DNA of 58,796 bases from Oscillospiraceae bacterium (lineage in GTDB: Bacteria > Bacillota > Clostridia > Oscillospirales > Oscillospiraceae). A program made the translations under genes and the position numbers. The stretch spans positions 1 through 58,796 of the forward strand of contig CADARY010000035.1 in assembly GCA_902790375.1 (NCBI GenBank). Reading direction: 5' to 3'. This document shows positions 8,891-16,937 of the stretch, piece by piece. Under the pieces are notes generated by a model. The model ran no database searches. It was not told where the DNA came from and was given only the letters and a program-made list of their open reading frames with translations. The number at the start of each line of letters is the position of its first letter. Positions within the stretch are counted from its first letter, which is position 1.

Positions 8891-10156
8891 TCACGCGTCC
8901 AGCAGGCAGGCCACGCCCGGCAGCTCCTTGCCCTCCAGGAACTCGAGGGAAGCGCCGCCGCCGGTGGAGATGTGGGTGATCTTGTCGGCAAAGCCGAGCT
9001 TCTCAACGGCAGCCGCGCTGTCGCCGCCGCCGACGATGGTGATCGCGCCGGACTCGGCCAGGGCCTTGGCCATGGCCTTGGTGCCGTTTGCGAACTTATC
9101 AAACTCGAACACGCCCATGGGCCCGTTCCACACGATGGTGCCGGCGCCGCTGACGGCCTTGGAGAAGAGCTCCACGGTCTTCGGGCCGATGTCCATGCCC
9201 ATGAGATCCTCGGGGATGTCGCCCTCTACGAGGATGGGCTCCGCGTCGGCGGAGAACTCGGCAGCGCAGTAGTTGTCCACGGGCAGGAGGAACTTGACGC
9301 CCTTGGCCTCGGCCTTGGCGATCATCTCCTTCGCGTAGTCGATGCGGTCAGCCTCCAGCAGGGACTTGCCGATGCCGAAGCCCTGGGCCTTCTTGAAGGT
9401 GTAGGCCATGCCGCCGCCGATGATAATGGTGTCGGCCTTCTCCAGGAGGTTATTGATGACGTTGATCTTGTCGGAGACCTTGGCGCCGCCGAGGACCGCG
9501 ACGAAGGGGCGCTTGGGGTCGTCCAGGGCCTTGCCCATGATGTCAAGCTCTTTCTTGACGAGCAGGCCCGAGTAGGCGGGCAGATACGCCGCGACGCCGG
9601 CGGTGGAGGCGTGGGCTCTGTGCACGGTGCCGAAGGCGTCGGACACAAAGACATCGGCCATGTCGGCCAGAGCCTTGGCGAAGGCGGGGTCGTTCTTGGT
9701 CTCGCCCTTGTCGAAGCGCAGGTTCTCCAGCAGCAGGAGCTGGCCGGGCTTCAGCGCGGCGGCCTTGGCCTTGGCGTCGGGGCCGACGGTATCGGCAGCG
9801 AAGATGACCTCGATGCCCAGCAGCTCGCTCAGTCTCTTGGCGACGGGGGCCAGGGTCAGCTTCTTCAGGGACTTCTCCCACTCCTCGCGGGTGATGTCAG
9901 CCTCGTTCTTGCCCTTCTCGACCTGCTTTTTCACGTAAGAGTCGAAGGTGGCGACGGGCTTGCCGAGGTGGGAGCAGGCGATGACGGCTGCGCCCTGCTC
10001 GAGCAGGTACTTGATGGTGGGCAGGGCGGCGACGATGCGCTTGTCGCTGGTGATTTCGCCGGTCTTCTTGTCCTGGGGAACATTGAAGTCGCAGCGGAGC
10101 AGAACCTTCTTGCCTTTGACGTCTGCGTCGTAGACGGTTTTTTTGTTGTAATTCAT
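8891..10156 (-). CDS. pgk: Phosphoglycerate kinase
   Basis: 421 residues, slightly longer than the usual 390-400 because of lysine-rich insertions near residues 75-95. The start motif is [14 protein letters not shown], the helical nucleotide region has [10 protein letters not shown], and the C-terminal loop is [14 protein letters not shown]. It makes ATP from 1,3-bisphosphoglycerate. It heads the glycolytic set and starts 32 bp after trmL, with CAGGAGGAACCAGC before the ATG. With no obvious promoter in that gap, co-transcription from trmL is likely. Confidence 0.97.
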   Translation of the reverse strand: MNYNKKTVYDADVKGKKVLLRCDFNVPQDKKTGEITSDKRIVAALPTIKYLLEQGAAVIACSHLGKPVATFDSYVKKQVEKGKNEADITREEWEKSLKKLTLAPVAKRLSELLGIEVIFAADTVGPDAKAKAAALKPGQLLLLENLRFDKGETKNDPAFAKALADMADVFVSDAFGTVHRAHASTAGVAAYLPAYSGLLVKKELDIMGKALDDPKRPFVAVLGGAKVSDKINVINNLLEKADTIIIGGGMAYTFKKAQGFGIGKSLLEADRIDYAKEMIAKAEAKGVKFLLPVDNYCAAEFSADAEPILVEGDIPEDLMGMDIGPKTVELFSKAVSGAGTIVWNGPMGVFEFDKFANGTKAMAKALAESGAITIVGGGDSAAAVEKLGFADKITHISTGGGASLEFLEGKELPGVACLLDA

Positions 10157-10188
10157 GCTGGTTCCTCCTGTTTTAGTAAATGGTTTGT

Positions 10189-10680
10189 TTACATGGTTTC
10201 ATCCGCCATGGAGCCCTCGGCCAGCAGGCCCGGAAAGCCCTGCTGCCGCAGCGCCTCATAGGCGAGGATGGCGACGGAGTTGGAAAGATTCAGGCTCCTT
10301 GCCTGAGAGATCATCGGGATGCGGATGCATCGTTCGCGGTACCTTTCCCGCAGCCACCGGGGCAGACCCGCAGTCTCCTTGCCGAACATCAGCGTCACAT
10401 CCCCGGAAAAGTCCGCCTCGTGGTAGGCGCGGGGCGCCTTCGTTGTGGCAAGCCAGAGCCCCGTATCCCCGTTTTGGGCGAAGTAGTCATCCAGGTTATC
10501 GTAGACGTTCATGTCCACCAGGTACCAGTAATCCAGACCGCAGCGCTTGACCGCCTTGTCGGAGATATCGAAGCCCAGGGGCCTGACGAGATGGAGCCTC
10601 GCCCCGGTCGCGGCACAGGTGCGCGCAACGGCGCCCGTGTTATGGGGGATCTCCGGCTCGACAAGCACGATATTGAGCAT
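10189..10680 (-). CDS. trmL: tRNA (cytidine/uridine-34-2'-O)-methyltransferase, SPOUT family
   Basis: 163 residues from the ATG at 10680 behind GAGGAGTGG. The N-terminus [18 protein letters not shown] and the trefoil-knot motifs [11 protein letters not shown] and [15 protein letters not shown] are those of TrmL/CspR. The enzyme 2'-O-methylates the wobble base of tRNA-Leu isoacceptors with S-adenosylmethionine. It is upstream of pgk on the same strand and may lead the glycolytic transcript. Confidence 0.93.
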   Translation of the reverse strand: MLNIVLVEPEIPHNTGAVARTCAATGARLHLVRPLGFDISDKAVKRCGLDYWYLVDMNVYDNLDDYFAQNGDTGLWLATTKAPRAYHEADFSGDVTLMFGKETAGLPRWLRERYRERCIRIPMISQARSLNLSNSVAILAYEALRQQGFPGLLAEGSMADETM

Positions 10681-10801
10681 GTCCACTCCTCTTTTCTTCA
10701 GCGTCCGCGCAGGGAAAAGCATTACCTCTCCCTTTGATTCCTTCCCATTTTAGCACAGAAAGCAGAAAAATCATGCACAATTTTCTATTTTTTCAATCTT
10801 C

Positions 10802-10830
10802 TTGCAAACTGTACAAATATGGGCTATAAT
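10802..10830 (+). promoter_or_regulatory. Promoter of the radical SAM gene
   Basis: TTGCAA (10802-10807), 17 bp, then perfect TATAAT (10825-10830). Confidence 0.65.
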
Positions 10831-10900
10831 CATCCCCGCCGAAGGGCTCAAAACTGTCATTTTGCATATTCGCCTGTTTTTTGCTGGGAGATGTTGGAAC

Positions 10901-11785
10901 ATGGAAATCTCGTGCAAGCTCTGCCCCCGCCGCTGCGGCGCCATACGGGGGGATACGACGCCCGGCGGGCTCTGCCGCTCCCCTCTGCTGCCGCGCATTG
11001 CGAGGGCCGCGCCCCACTACGGGGAGGAGCCGTGCATCGCGGGCAAAAACGGTACCGGCGCGGTGTTCTTCACCGGCTGCAATCTGCGCTGCGTCTTCTG
11101 CCAGAACCGGGACATCTCCCGCGGAGAGGGCGGGCAGGGCGTCACGGTGTCCGCGCTGCGGGAAACGCTGCTGCGGCTGCGGGACACGGGCGTGGACAGC
11201 ATCGACCTTGTGACCGGCGCGCACTATATCCCCGCCATCGCCGAGGCGCTCTCGGGGCTCACGCTCGGCATCCCCGTGGTCTGGAACAGCTCGGGCTATG
11301 AGAGCGCGCAGAGCCTGCGGCAGCTTGAGGGGCTTGTGCAGGTGTACATGCCGGACTATAAATATGCCGACGGCGAGGCCGCCCGGCGGTACAGCGCGGC
11401 GGCGGATTACCCCGAGGTCGCGGCGGCGGCGATCCGGGAGATGTTCCGGCAGACGGGGCCGTATGTGCTGGACGACGCCGGTCTCCTCCGCTCGGGCGTG
11501 CTGATCCGGCACCTGATCCTGCCGGGGCGCGCAGACGATGCGCGGGATGTCATGGACTTTGCCGCCGACGAATTTCCGCGCGGCAGCGTGCTCTTCTCCC
11601 TCATGAGCCAGTATACCCCGATGCCGGGGCTCGCGCGTTTTCCGGAGCTCACGAGGCGCGTGACGGAGGAGGAAAACCGGGCCCTGATCCACTACATGCA
11701 GGTGCGCCGGCTTGACGGTTTCTGGCAGGAGACGGACGCCGCGACGGAGGAGATGATCCCCGACTGGGATCTGACGGGCGTGTGA
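10901..11785 (+). CDS. Radical SAM protein, pyruvate-formate-lyase-activase-like
   Basis: 294 residues from the ATG at 10901; an earlier in-frame ATG lies inside the promoter. The radical SAM cluster cysteines are Cys60, Cys64 and Cys67 (TGCNLRCVFCQN). The N-terminus is rich in further cysteines (CKLCPRRCG, GGLCRS). This is the plan of the widespread PflA-like proteins in anaerobes, often of unknown substrate; glycyl-radical enzyme activation is possible, but no partner enzyme is nearby. The start region (GGGAGATGTTGGAAC) is a modest ribosome site. The downstream PAP2 gene has its own promoter. Confidence 0.88.
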   Translation: MEISCKLCPRRCGAIRGDTTPGGLCRSPLLPRIARAAPHYGEEPCIAGKNGTGAVFFTGCNLRCVFCQNRDISRGEGGQGVTVSALRETLLRLRDTGVDSIDLVTGAHYIPAIAEALSGLTLGIPVVWNSSGYESAQSLRQLEGLVQVYMPDYKYADGEAARRYSAAADYPEVAAAAIREMFRQTGPYVLDDAGLLRSGVLIRHLILPGRADDARDVMDFAADEFPRGSVLFSLMSQYTPMPGLARFPELTRRVTEEENRALIHYMQVRRLDGFWQETDAATEEMIPDWDLTGV

Positions 11786-11824
11786 AGCGTGAATCTTCTC
11801 TTTTATTCCTATTCATATTTATAC

Positions 11825-11853
11825 TTGACATTGCGGTTTTTCTCGTACATAAT
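11825..11853 (+). promoter_or_regulatory. Promoter of the PAP2 gene
   Basis: TTGACA (11825-11830), 17 bp, CATAAT (11848-11853). Confidence 0.8.
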
Positions 11854-11885
11854 GTTGGCAATTTTCTGACAGGGAGGAAACAGAA

Positions 11886-12845
11886 TTGGATATTCAATAC
11901 CTGCTTATCTTGCAGAATTTCCGTCAAAATATCAATGACGCCCTGACGCCCTTTATGGAGTGGGTGTCCATGTTCGCGGTGAGCTATCTGATCATGATCC
12001 CCGTGTTCATGTACTGGTACTGGGAAAAGCGCAGAGGTCTTCTCCCGCTGGTGTCCTACTACTTCTGCATGTTCTTCACGCCGATCATCAAGCTGACCGT
12101 ATGCGCCTACCGCCCCTGGATCCGCGACAGCCGCGTCGTGCCGGCGGGCGACTCCATCACCACCGCGACGGGCTACTCCTTCCCCAGCGGCCACACCTCT
12201 ACCGCCGGCCCCCTCGGGTTCGGCACGGCGGTGGCCGTCTGGAGCCGCAAGGGCTTTCGCTGGTTAGCCGCGATCATGGTAGTCTTTGTGTTCCTCACGG
12301 GCTTTTCCCGCAACTACCTGGGCGTACATACCCCGCAGGACGTGGTTGTCGGCATCCTTGAAAGCGTGGTGAGCGTGTTCTTTGCCTGGAAGCTCTTCCT
12401 GTATCTGGATGCGCACCCGGAGAAGGAGGACGCCATCCTGCTGGGCTGCTTCATTCTCTGCTGGGCAGGCATCGCCTACATCACCTTCAAGCGCTATCCC
12501 ATGGACGTCGCCGCCGACGGCAAGCTGATCGTCGACCCCCAGAAGATGATGAACGACGGCTACGGCGATATCGGCAAGGTGATGGGCTTCATCGTCGGCC
12601 GCTTTGTGGAAAGGCACTGGATCAACTTTAAACCCCTCAAGCATACCGTCAAGAGCGCCGTGATCTGCGCGGCTGGCCTTGTGATCATGGCTCTGCTCAA
12701 GCAGTATGTCAGCCCTGTGCTGGTCGGGTGGCTCGGCTCTCACTGGGGCAAGCTCCTGTTCAGCGTGATCTACACCTTCTATTACATCGCCCTGTTCCCG
12801 CTCGTGCTGAAGCTCGTCGGAAAGAGCGAGGAAGCCGCCGCCTGA
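11886..12845 (+). CDS. PAP2 family membrane phosphatase
   Basis: 319 residues starting at a TTG behind GGGAGGAAACAGAA. All three phosphatase motifs are present: the KX6RP motif (KLTVCAYRPW), PSGH (YSFPSGHTS) and SRX5HX3D (SRNYLGVHTPQD). At least six hydrophobic helices are visible, including two after the catalytic core. Members remove phosphate from undecaprenyl diphosphate, phosphatidic acid or phosphatidylglycerol phosphate at the outer membrane face. The long C-terminal extension (about residues 200-319, with two further helices) is unusual for the simplest PAP2 proteins. Transcribed alone from a near-consensus promoter. Confidence 0.9.
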   Translation: MDIQYLLILQNFRQNINDALTPFMEWVSMFAVSYLIMIPVFMYWYWEKRRGLLPLVSYYFCMFFTPIIKLTVCAYRPWIRDSRVVPAGDSITTATGYSFPSGHTSTAGPLGFGTAVAVWSRKGFRWLAAIMVVFVFLTGFSRNYLGVHTPQDVVVGILESVVSVFFAWKLFLYLDAHPEKEDAILLGCFILCWAGIAYITFKRYPMDVAADGKLIVDPQKMMNDGYGDIGKVMGFIVGRFVERHWINFKPLKHTVKSAVICAAGLVIMALLKQYVSPVLVGWLGSHWGKLLFSVIYTFYYIALFPLVLKLVGKSEEAAA

Positions 12846-12881
12846 GAGCGGCGAGGGTTCCGGAACCGAATACCGTCAAAA

Positions 12882-13031
12882 GGGACTGTCTCAATTCGCA
12901 TATTTATACGCACCATAGGGGTCGATCCCCCGGATCGACCCGCTGAGCAACGCAGCTTGACGTTGAACAACGGGCCGATGAGGGCATCGGCCCCTACGGA
13001 TTTGTATGCTTATGCCTTTTGAGACAGCCCC
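12882..13031. repeat. Nested palindromic element, copy C (TGTCTCAA outer arms)
   Basis: Outer arms GGGACTGTCTCAA (12882) and TTTTGAGACAGCCCC (to 13031) enclose ATAGGGGTCGATCC and GGGCCGATGAGGGCATCGGC hairpins ending CCCCTACG. It is the most complete copy of the two-layer element also seen at 6250. Confidence 0.85.
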
Positions 13032-13057
13032 GGGATGCAGAGATGCGCCGAAAGCTC

Positions 13058-13086
13058 TTGACAGTTTGCCTCCGTCTGCTCATAAT
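13058..13086 (+). promoter_or_regulatory. Promoter of the hydroxy-acid oxidase gene
   Basis: TTGACA (13058-13063), 17 bp, CATAAT (13081-13086), 48 bp before the ATG. Confidence 0.8.
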
Positions 13087-13133
13087 GTTGGATGGAAACC
13101 GTCATTATTCATTTTCACAAAGGAGTGTTCAGC

Positions 13134-14150
13134 ATGAATTATAACGAAATTCTCGCCGCCGCGAAGGATCAGGTCGGGCCGTACTGCAAGGCGTGTCCTG
13201 TCTGCAACGGCAGGGCCTGCGGCAACGCCATGCCCGGCCCCGGCTGCAAGTACCCCGGCAACGTCGCCGCGCGCAACTTTGACAAGTGGCAGGAGATCTG
13301 CGTCAACATGGACACGCTCTGCCCCAACGCCGAGCCCGACGTGCGCTTTGAGCTGTTCGGCCGCGTCTTCACCGCCCCGATCTTCGCCGCGCCCCTCGGC
13401 TCCATCGACCTGCACTACGGGCCGAAGTACAAGGATCCCGCCTACAACAGCATTCTCATCAAGGCCTGCGCGGACTACGGCCTCATGGCCCTGACCGGCG
13501 ACGGCGTTGACCCCAACATCATGCTGCAGTCCGTGGAGGACATGAAGAAGGTCGGCGGCCTCGGCTGCCCGGTCATCAAGCCCTGGAACAAGGAGGCCGT
13601 GTTTGAGAAGCTGGATGTTCTCAACGAGGCCGGGATCTTCTGCGCCGGCATGGACGTGGACGGCGCGGGCCTGCCCTTCCTCAAGGCCATGAATCCCAAC
13701 GCCGGCAGCAAGTCCGTGTCCGAGATGCGGGAGATCATCGGCCACGCCGACATGCCCTTCATCGTCAAGGGCGTCATGACCGTCCAGGGCGCGAAGAAGG
13801 CCGTTGAGGCCGGGGCCTCCGCCATTGTCGTGTCCAACCACGGCGGCAGGGTGCAGGGCGGCGTGCCCTCCACGGCGGAGGTGCTGCCCGAGATCGCCGA
13901 GGCCGTGCACGGCTGGACGACCGTTCTGGTCGACGGCGGCATCCGCTCCGGCGTGGACGTGTTCCGCGCCCTGGCTCTCGGCGCGGACGGCGTGCTGATC
14001 GGCCGTCCCATCCTGCCCGTGATCTATGCCGCGGGTGAGGAGGGCTTCAAGGTCTACATGCGCAAGATCATCGACGAGCTCAAGTCCACCATGACCATGT
14101 GCGGCGCGGCGACCCTCGCCGACATCACCCGCGACAAGGTGCGCCTCTGA
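13134..14150 (+). CDS. FMN-dependent alpha-hydroxy-acid oxidizing protein
   Basis: 338 residues from the ATG at 13134 behind AAAGGAG; the longer frame start overlaps the 5' leader. The TIM barrel matches the lactate/glycolate oxidase family: substrate-base motif VVSNHGGR and FMN-binding LVDGGIRSG and GADGVLIGRP near the C-terminus. The N-terminus is unusual for the classical oxidases: it has a cysteine cluster (YCKACPVCNGRACG, then PGCKYPG) that might bind metal or an Fe-S centre. The substrate is unknown. The Nudix gene overlaps its stop by one base, so the two are translationally coupled. Confidence 0.88.
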   Translation: MNYNEILAAAKDQVGPYCKACPVCNGRACGNAMPGPGCKYPGNVAARNFDKWQEICVNMDTLCPNAEPDVRFELFGRVFTAPIFAAPLGSIDLHYGPKYKDPAYNSILIKACADYGLMALTGDGVDPNIMLQSVEDMKKVGGLGCPVIKPWNKEAVFEKLDVLNEAGIFCAGMDVDGAGLPFLKAMNPNAGSKSVSEMREIIGHADMPFIVKGVMTVQGAKKAVEAGASAIVVSNHGGRVQGGVPSTAEVLPEIAEAVHGWTTVLVDGGIRSGVDVFRALALGADGVLIGRPILPVIYAAGEEGFKVYMRKIIDELKSTMTMCGAATLADITRDKVRL

Positions 14151-14617
14151 TGCGCAACACCTCCCTCGTCCATCTGGAGCGGGACGGAAAATACCTGATG
14201 CTCCACCGCGTCAAGCGGGAGCGGGACGAAAACCGCGACAAGTGGGTCGGCATCGGCGGCAAGTTCGAGCCGGGCGAGAGCCCCGAGGACTGCGCGGTGC
14301 GCGAGGTCTTCGAGGAGACGGGCCTGACCATGCGCAGCTGGTCCTACCGCGGCATCGTCACCTTCGTGTCCGACGAGTGGGGCACGGAATACATGCATCT
14401 GTTTCACAGCACGGATTTCACCGGCAGCGTGAAGGAGTGCGACGAGGGCGTGCTGGAATGGGTCGACAAGCAGACGCTCCTGTCGCTGCCCATCTGGGAG
14501 GGGGATAAGATCTTCCTGCGGCTTCTGGACGAGGCGCGCCCCTTCTTCTCCCTCAAGCTCCGCTACCGGGGAGAGAAGCTTGCGCAGGCCGTGCTGGACG
14601 GCAGGTCGATCCTGTAA
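14150..14617 (+). CDS. Nudix hydrolase (8-oxo-dGTP diphosphatase-like)
   Basis: 155 residues. The Nudix box GGKFEPGESPEDCAVREVFE (about residues 38-57) continues ETGL, with the RE..EE metal ligands intact. The MutT-like subgroup cleaves oxidised nucleotides. Its ATG at 14150 shares a base with the stop of the hydroxy-acid oxidase (TGATG), so translation is coupled. A pairing of an FMN oxidase with a nucleotide-sanitising enzyme fits oxidative damage control, but that is inference. Confidence 0.9.
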   Translation: MRNTSLVHLERDGKYLMLHRVKRERDENRDKWVGIGGKFEPGESPEDCAVREVFEETGLTMRSWSYRGIVTFVSDEWGTEYMHLFHSTDFTGSVKECDEGVLEWVDKQTLLSLPIWEGDKIFLRLLDEARPFFSLKLRYRGEKLAQAVLDGRSIL

Positions 14618-14644
14618 AAATGGGAAGGTAAAAATCCGCAGTTC

Positions 14645-14755
14645 CGTAGGGGCTGATGCCCTCATCAGCCCGGAAGCGCGTTCGGGTCGATCAGGGGAGA
14701 AGGTGAATTGCCCTGAAAGGGCAAGAGAGGCTGGCCTGGGCCATCGACCCCTACG
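14645..14755. repeat. CGTAGGGG palindromic element, copy D
   Basis: CGTAGGGG at 14645 and CCCCTACG at 14755 enclose a GGCTGATGCCCTCATCAGCC hairpin and a longer second half ending ATCGACC. Fills most of the 303-bp gap before the phosphoglucomutase gene. Confidence 0.85.
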
Positions 14756-14838
14756 GAGTTGACGTTCGGACGCTTTACCGCATGAAGCCGACGCGGGTGG
14801 AAAAACCTTAAAATAATCACAGTCGCATAAAAAATCCG

Positions 14839-14867
14839 TTGTTTCCGGCAAAGAGCTATGATATAAT
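14839..14867 (+). promoter_or_regulatory. Promoter of the phosphoglucomutase gene
   Basis: TTGTTT, 17 bp, perfect TATAAT (14862-14867), 54 bp before the ATG at 14921. Confidence 0.6.
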
Positions 14868-14920
14868 TGTATTTAGCAAAACATTTTCGGCAATATATCA
14901 CAATTGAGAGGAGACAATTC

Positions 14921-16603
14921 ATGTACAAACAAGAATACGAACGCTGGCTCAGCCATGATCTGGAGGATCCCGACCTTCTGCCGGAGCTGATGAAGATCCG
15001 GGATAATGACGACGAGATCAAGGATCGCTTCGCCGTTTCCCTGAAGTTCGGCACCGCCGGTCTTCGCGGCACCCTCGGCGCGGGCACCAACCGCATGAAC
15101 ATCTGGGTCGTGCGCCAGGCCACCCAGGGCCTTGCCAACTGGGTGCTCACCCAGGGCGGCACCCAGACCGTCGCCATCTCCTATGACAGCCGCCTCAAGA
15201 GCGACCTGTTCGCCATGGAAGCCGCGGGCGTTCTGGCCGCGAACGGCATCAAGGTGCGCATTTATGACTCGCTCATGCCCGTGCCCGCGCTGTCCTTCGC
15301 CACCCGCTACTACCACTGCAACGCCGGCATCATGGTCACCGCCTCCCACAACCCCGCCAAGTACAACGGCTACAAGGCCTACGGTCCCGACGGCTGCCAG
15401 ATGACCGACGACGCCGCCGCCATCGTCTATGACGAGATCCAGAAGACCGACGTGCTCACCGGGGCCAAGCGCATCTCCTTTGCCGAGGGCGTGGAGAAGG
15501 GCCTCATCAGGTTCGTCGGCGACGACTGCAAGAAGGCCTTCTATGAGGCCATCGAGGCCTGCCAGGTTCGCCCGGGTCTGGCCCGCACCGCAGGGCTGAA
15601 GCTCGTGTACTCCCCCCTCAACGGCACCGGTCTTATCCCTGTCACCAAGGTTCTGCACGATATCGGCATCACCGACATCACCATCGTGCCCGAGCAGGAA
15701 TACCCCAACGGCTACTTCACCACCGCCCCCTACCCCAACCCCGAGATCTTCGAAGCCCTCAAGTACGGTCTTGAGCTTGCCAAGGAGACGGGCGCGGATC
15801 TGATGCTCGCCACCGACCCGGACGCCGACCGCGTGGGCATCGCCATGCGCTGCCCGGACGGCAGCTATGAGCTGGTCTCCGGCAACGAGATGGGCGTGCT
15901 GCTGCTCGACTACATCTGCGCCGGGCGCATCGAACGGGGCACCATGCCCAAGAATCCCGTGGCCGTCATGTCCCTGGTCTCCACGCCGCTGGCCGACGCC
16001 GTGGCGGAGTACTACGGGGTGGAGCTGCGCCACGTGCTGACCGGCTTCAAGTGGATCGGCGATCAGATCGCCCAGCTCGAGGCCGCCGGTGAGGTCGAGC
16101 GCTTCATCTTCGGCTTTGAGGAGAGCTACGGCTACCTCGCCGGTCCCTACGTGCGCGACAAGGACGCCGTCGTCGCCTCCATGCTGATCTGCGAGATGGC
16201 CGCCTACTACCGCAGCATCGGCTCCTCCATCAAGCAGAGACTGGAGGAGATCTACGCCGAGTACGGCCGCTACCTCAACAAGGTGGACTCCTTCGAGTTC
16301 CCGGGCCTGACCGGTATGGACAAGATGGCCTCGATCATGACGAGCCTCCGCAAGGATCCGCCCAGCGAGATCGCCGGTTTCAAGATCGTAAAGGCGATCG
16401 ACTTCTCCAAGCCCGAGGAGACCGGCCTGCCCAAGGCAAACGTGCTGATCTACAAGCTGGCAGACGGCTCCACCGTCATCGTGCGCCCCTCCGGCACCGA
16501 GCCGAAGATCAAGACCTATTTCACCACCCTGGGCAAGAACCTCCGCGAGTCCTCCGACAAAAAGGCCGTGCTGGAAGAAGCCCTCAAGCCCTTCCTCTCC
16601 TGA
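14921..16603 (+). CDS. pgcA: Alpha-phosphoglucomutase (phosphohexomutase family)
   Basis: 560 residues from the ATG at 14921 behind GAGAGGAGACAATTC. The phosphoserine loop is VTASHNPAKYNGYK, the metal loop is ATDPDADRVG, the sugar-binding loop is FGFEESYGYL and the phosphate-binding loop is VRPSGTEPKIK. It interconverts glucose 1- and 6-phosphate, linking glycolysis to UDP-glucose and glycogen or surface glycans, and so matches galE and the nucleotidyltransferase upstream. The length fits the PGM2/PgcA group better than bacterial GlmM or ManB (about 450). Confidence 0.93.
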   Translation: MYKQEYERWLSHDLEDPDLLPELMKIRDNDDEIKDRFAVSLKFGTAGLRGTLGAGTNRMNIWVVRQATQGLANWVLTQGGTQTVAISYDSRLKSDLFAMEAAGVLAANGIKVRIYDSLMPVPALSFATRYYHCNAGIMVTASHNPAKYNGYKAYGPDGCQMTDDAAAIVYDEIQKTDVLTGAKRISFAEGVEKGLIRFVGDDCKKAFYEAIEACQVRPGLARTAGLKLVYSPLNGTGLIPVTKVLHDIGITDITIVPEQEYPNGYFTTAPYPNPEIFEALKYGLELAKETGADLMLATDPDADRVGIAMRCPDGSYELVSGNEMGVLLLDYICAGRIERGTMPKNPVAVMSLVSTPLADAVAEYYGVELRHVLTGFKWIGDQIAQLEAAGEVERFIFGFEESYGYLAGPYVRDKDAVVASMLICEMAAYYRSIGSSIKQRLEEIYAEYGRYLNKVDSFEFPGLTGMDKMASIMTSLRKDPPSEIAGFKIVKAIDFSKPEETGLPKANVLIYKLADGSTVIVRPSGTEPKIKTYFTTLGKNLRESSDKKAVLEEALKPFLS

Positions 16604-16622
16604 TCGTCCCATACACAAACCC

Positions 16623-16653
16623 GCTCCCGGCACACCCGTGCCGGGAGCATTTT
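16623..16653 (+). terminator. Terminator after phosphoglucomutase
   Basis: Stem GCTCCCGGCAC (16623-16633) / GTGCCGGGAGC (16638-16648), then ATTTT. Confidence 0.8.
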
Positions 16654-16701
16654 GCGCGCTTGCCTCCCCCCGGCCGCCTTCGGCGGCTGGGAAGAATGCT
16701 C

Positions 16702-16821
16702 TGTAGGGGTCGATGCCCTCATCGACCCGTGCGGTAAAGCCCCGCATCCTGCGTACGCGCCGGGACGAATCCGAGGGACAGGCGTTGTACTGCCGGGTCG
16801 ATCTGGGGATCGACCCCTACG
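16702..16821. repeat. CGTAGGGG palindromic element, copy E
   Basis: TGTAGGGGTCGATGCCCTCA at 16702 folds back with TCGACCC; the right end GGTCGATCTGGGGATCGACC closes with CCCTACG at 16821. It fills the 334-bp gap between pgcA and the surface-protein gene. Confidence 0.85.
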
Positions 16822-16859
16822 CGAGGAGCCTGTTTTCCTCCCGGAATCCCATTTTATTC

Positions 16860-16888
16860 TTGTCAGATAATGTAAACCGTGTTAGTAT
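16860..16888 (+). promoter_or_regulatory. Promoter of the InlB-repeat surface protein
   Basis: TTGTCA (16860-16865), 17 bp, TAGTAT (16883-16888), 50 bp before the ATG. Confidence 0.6.
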
Positions 16889-16937
16889 GAAAGCAGGATA
16901 AAATTCTCTGTGCAAAATGAATCAAGGAGGAATCGCC

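Noticed and set aside
8081-10261. 726-codon plus-strand frame opposite tpiA and pgk
   Set aside because: It spans two genes with perfect family motifs on the other strand; long antisense frames are expected at this GC content.
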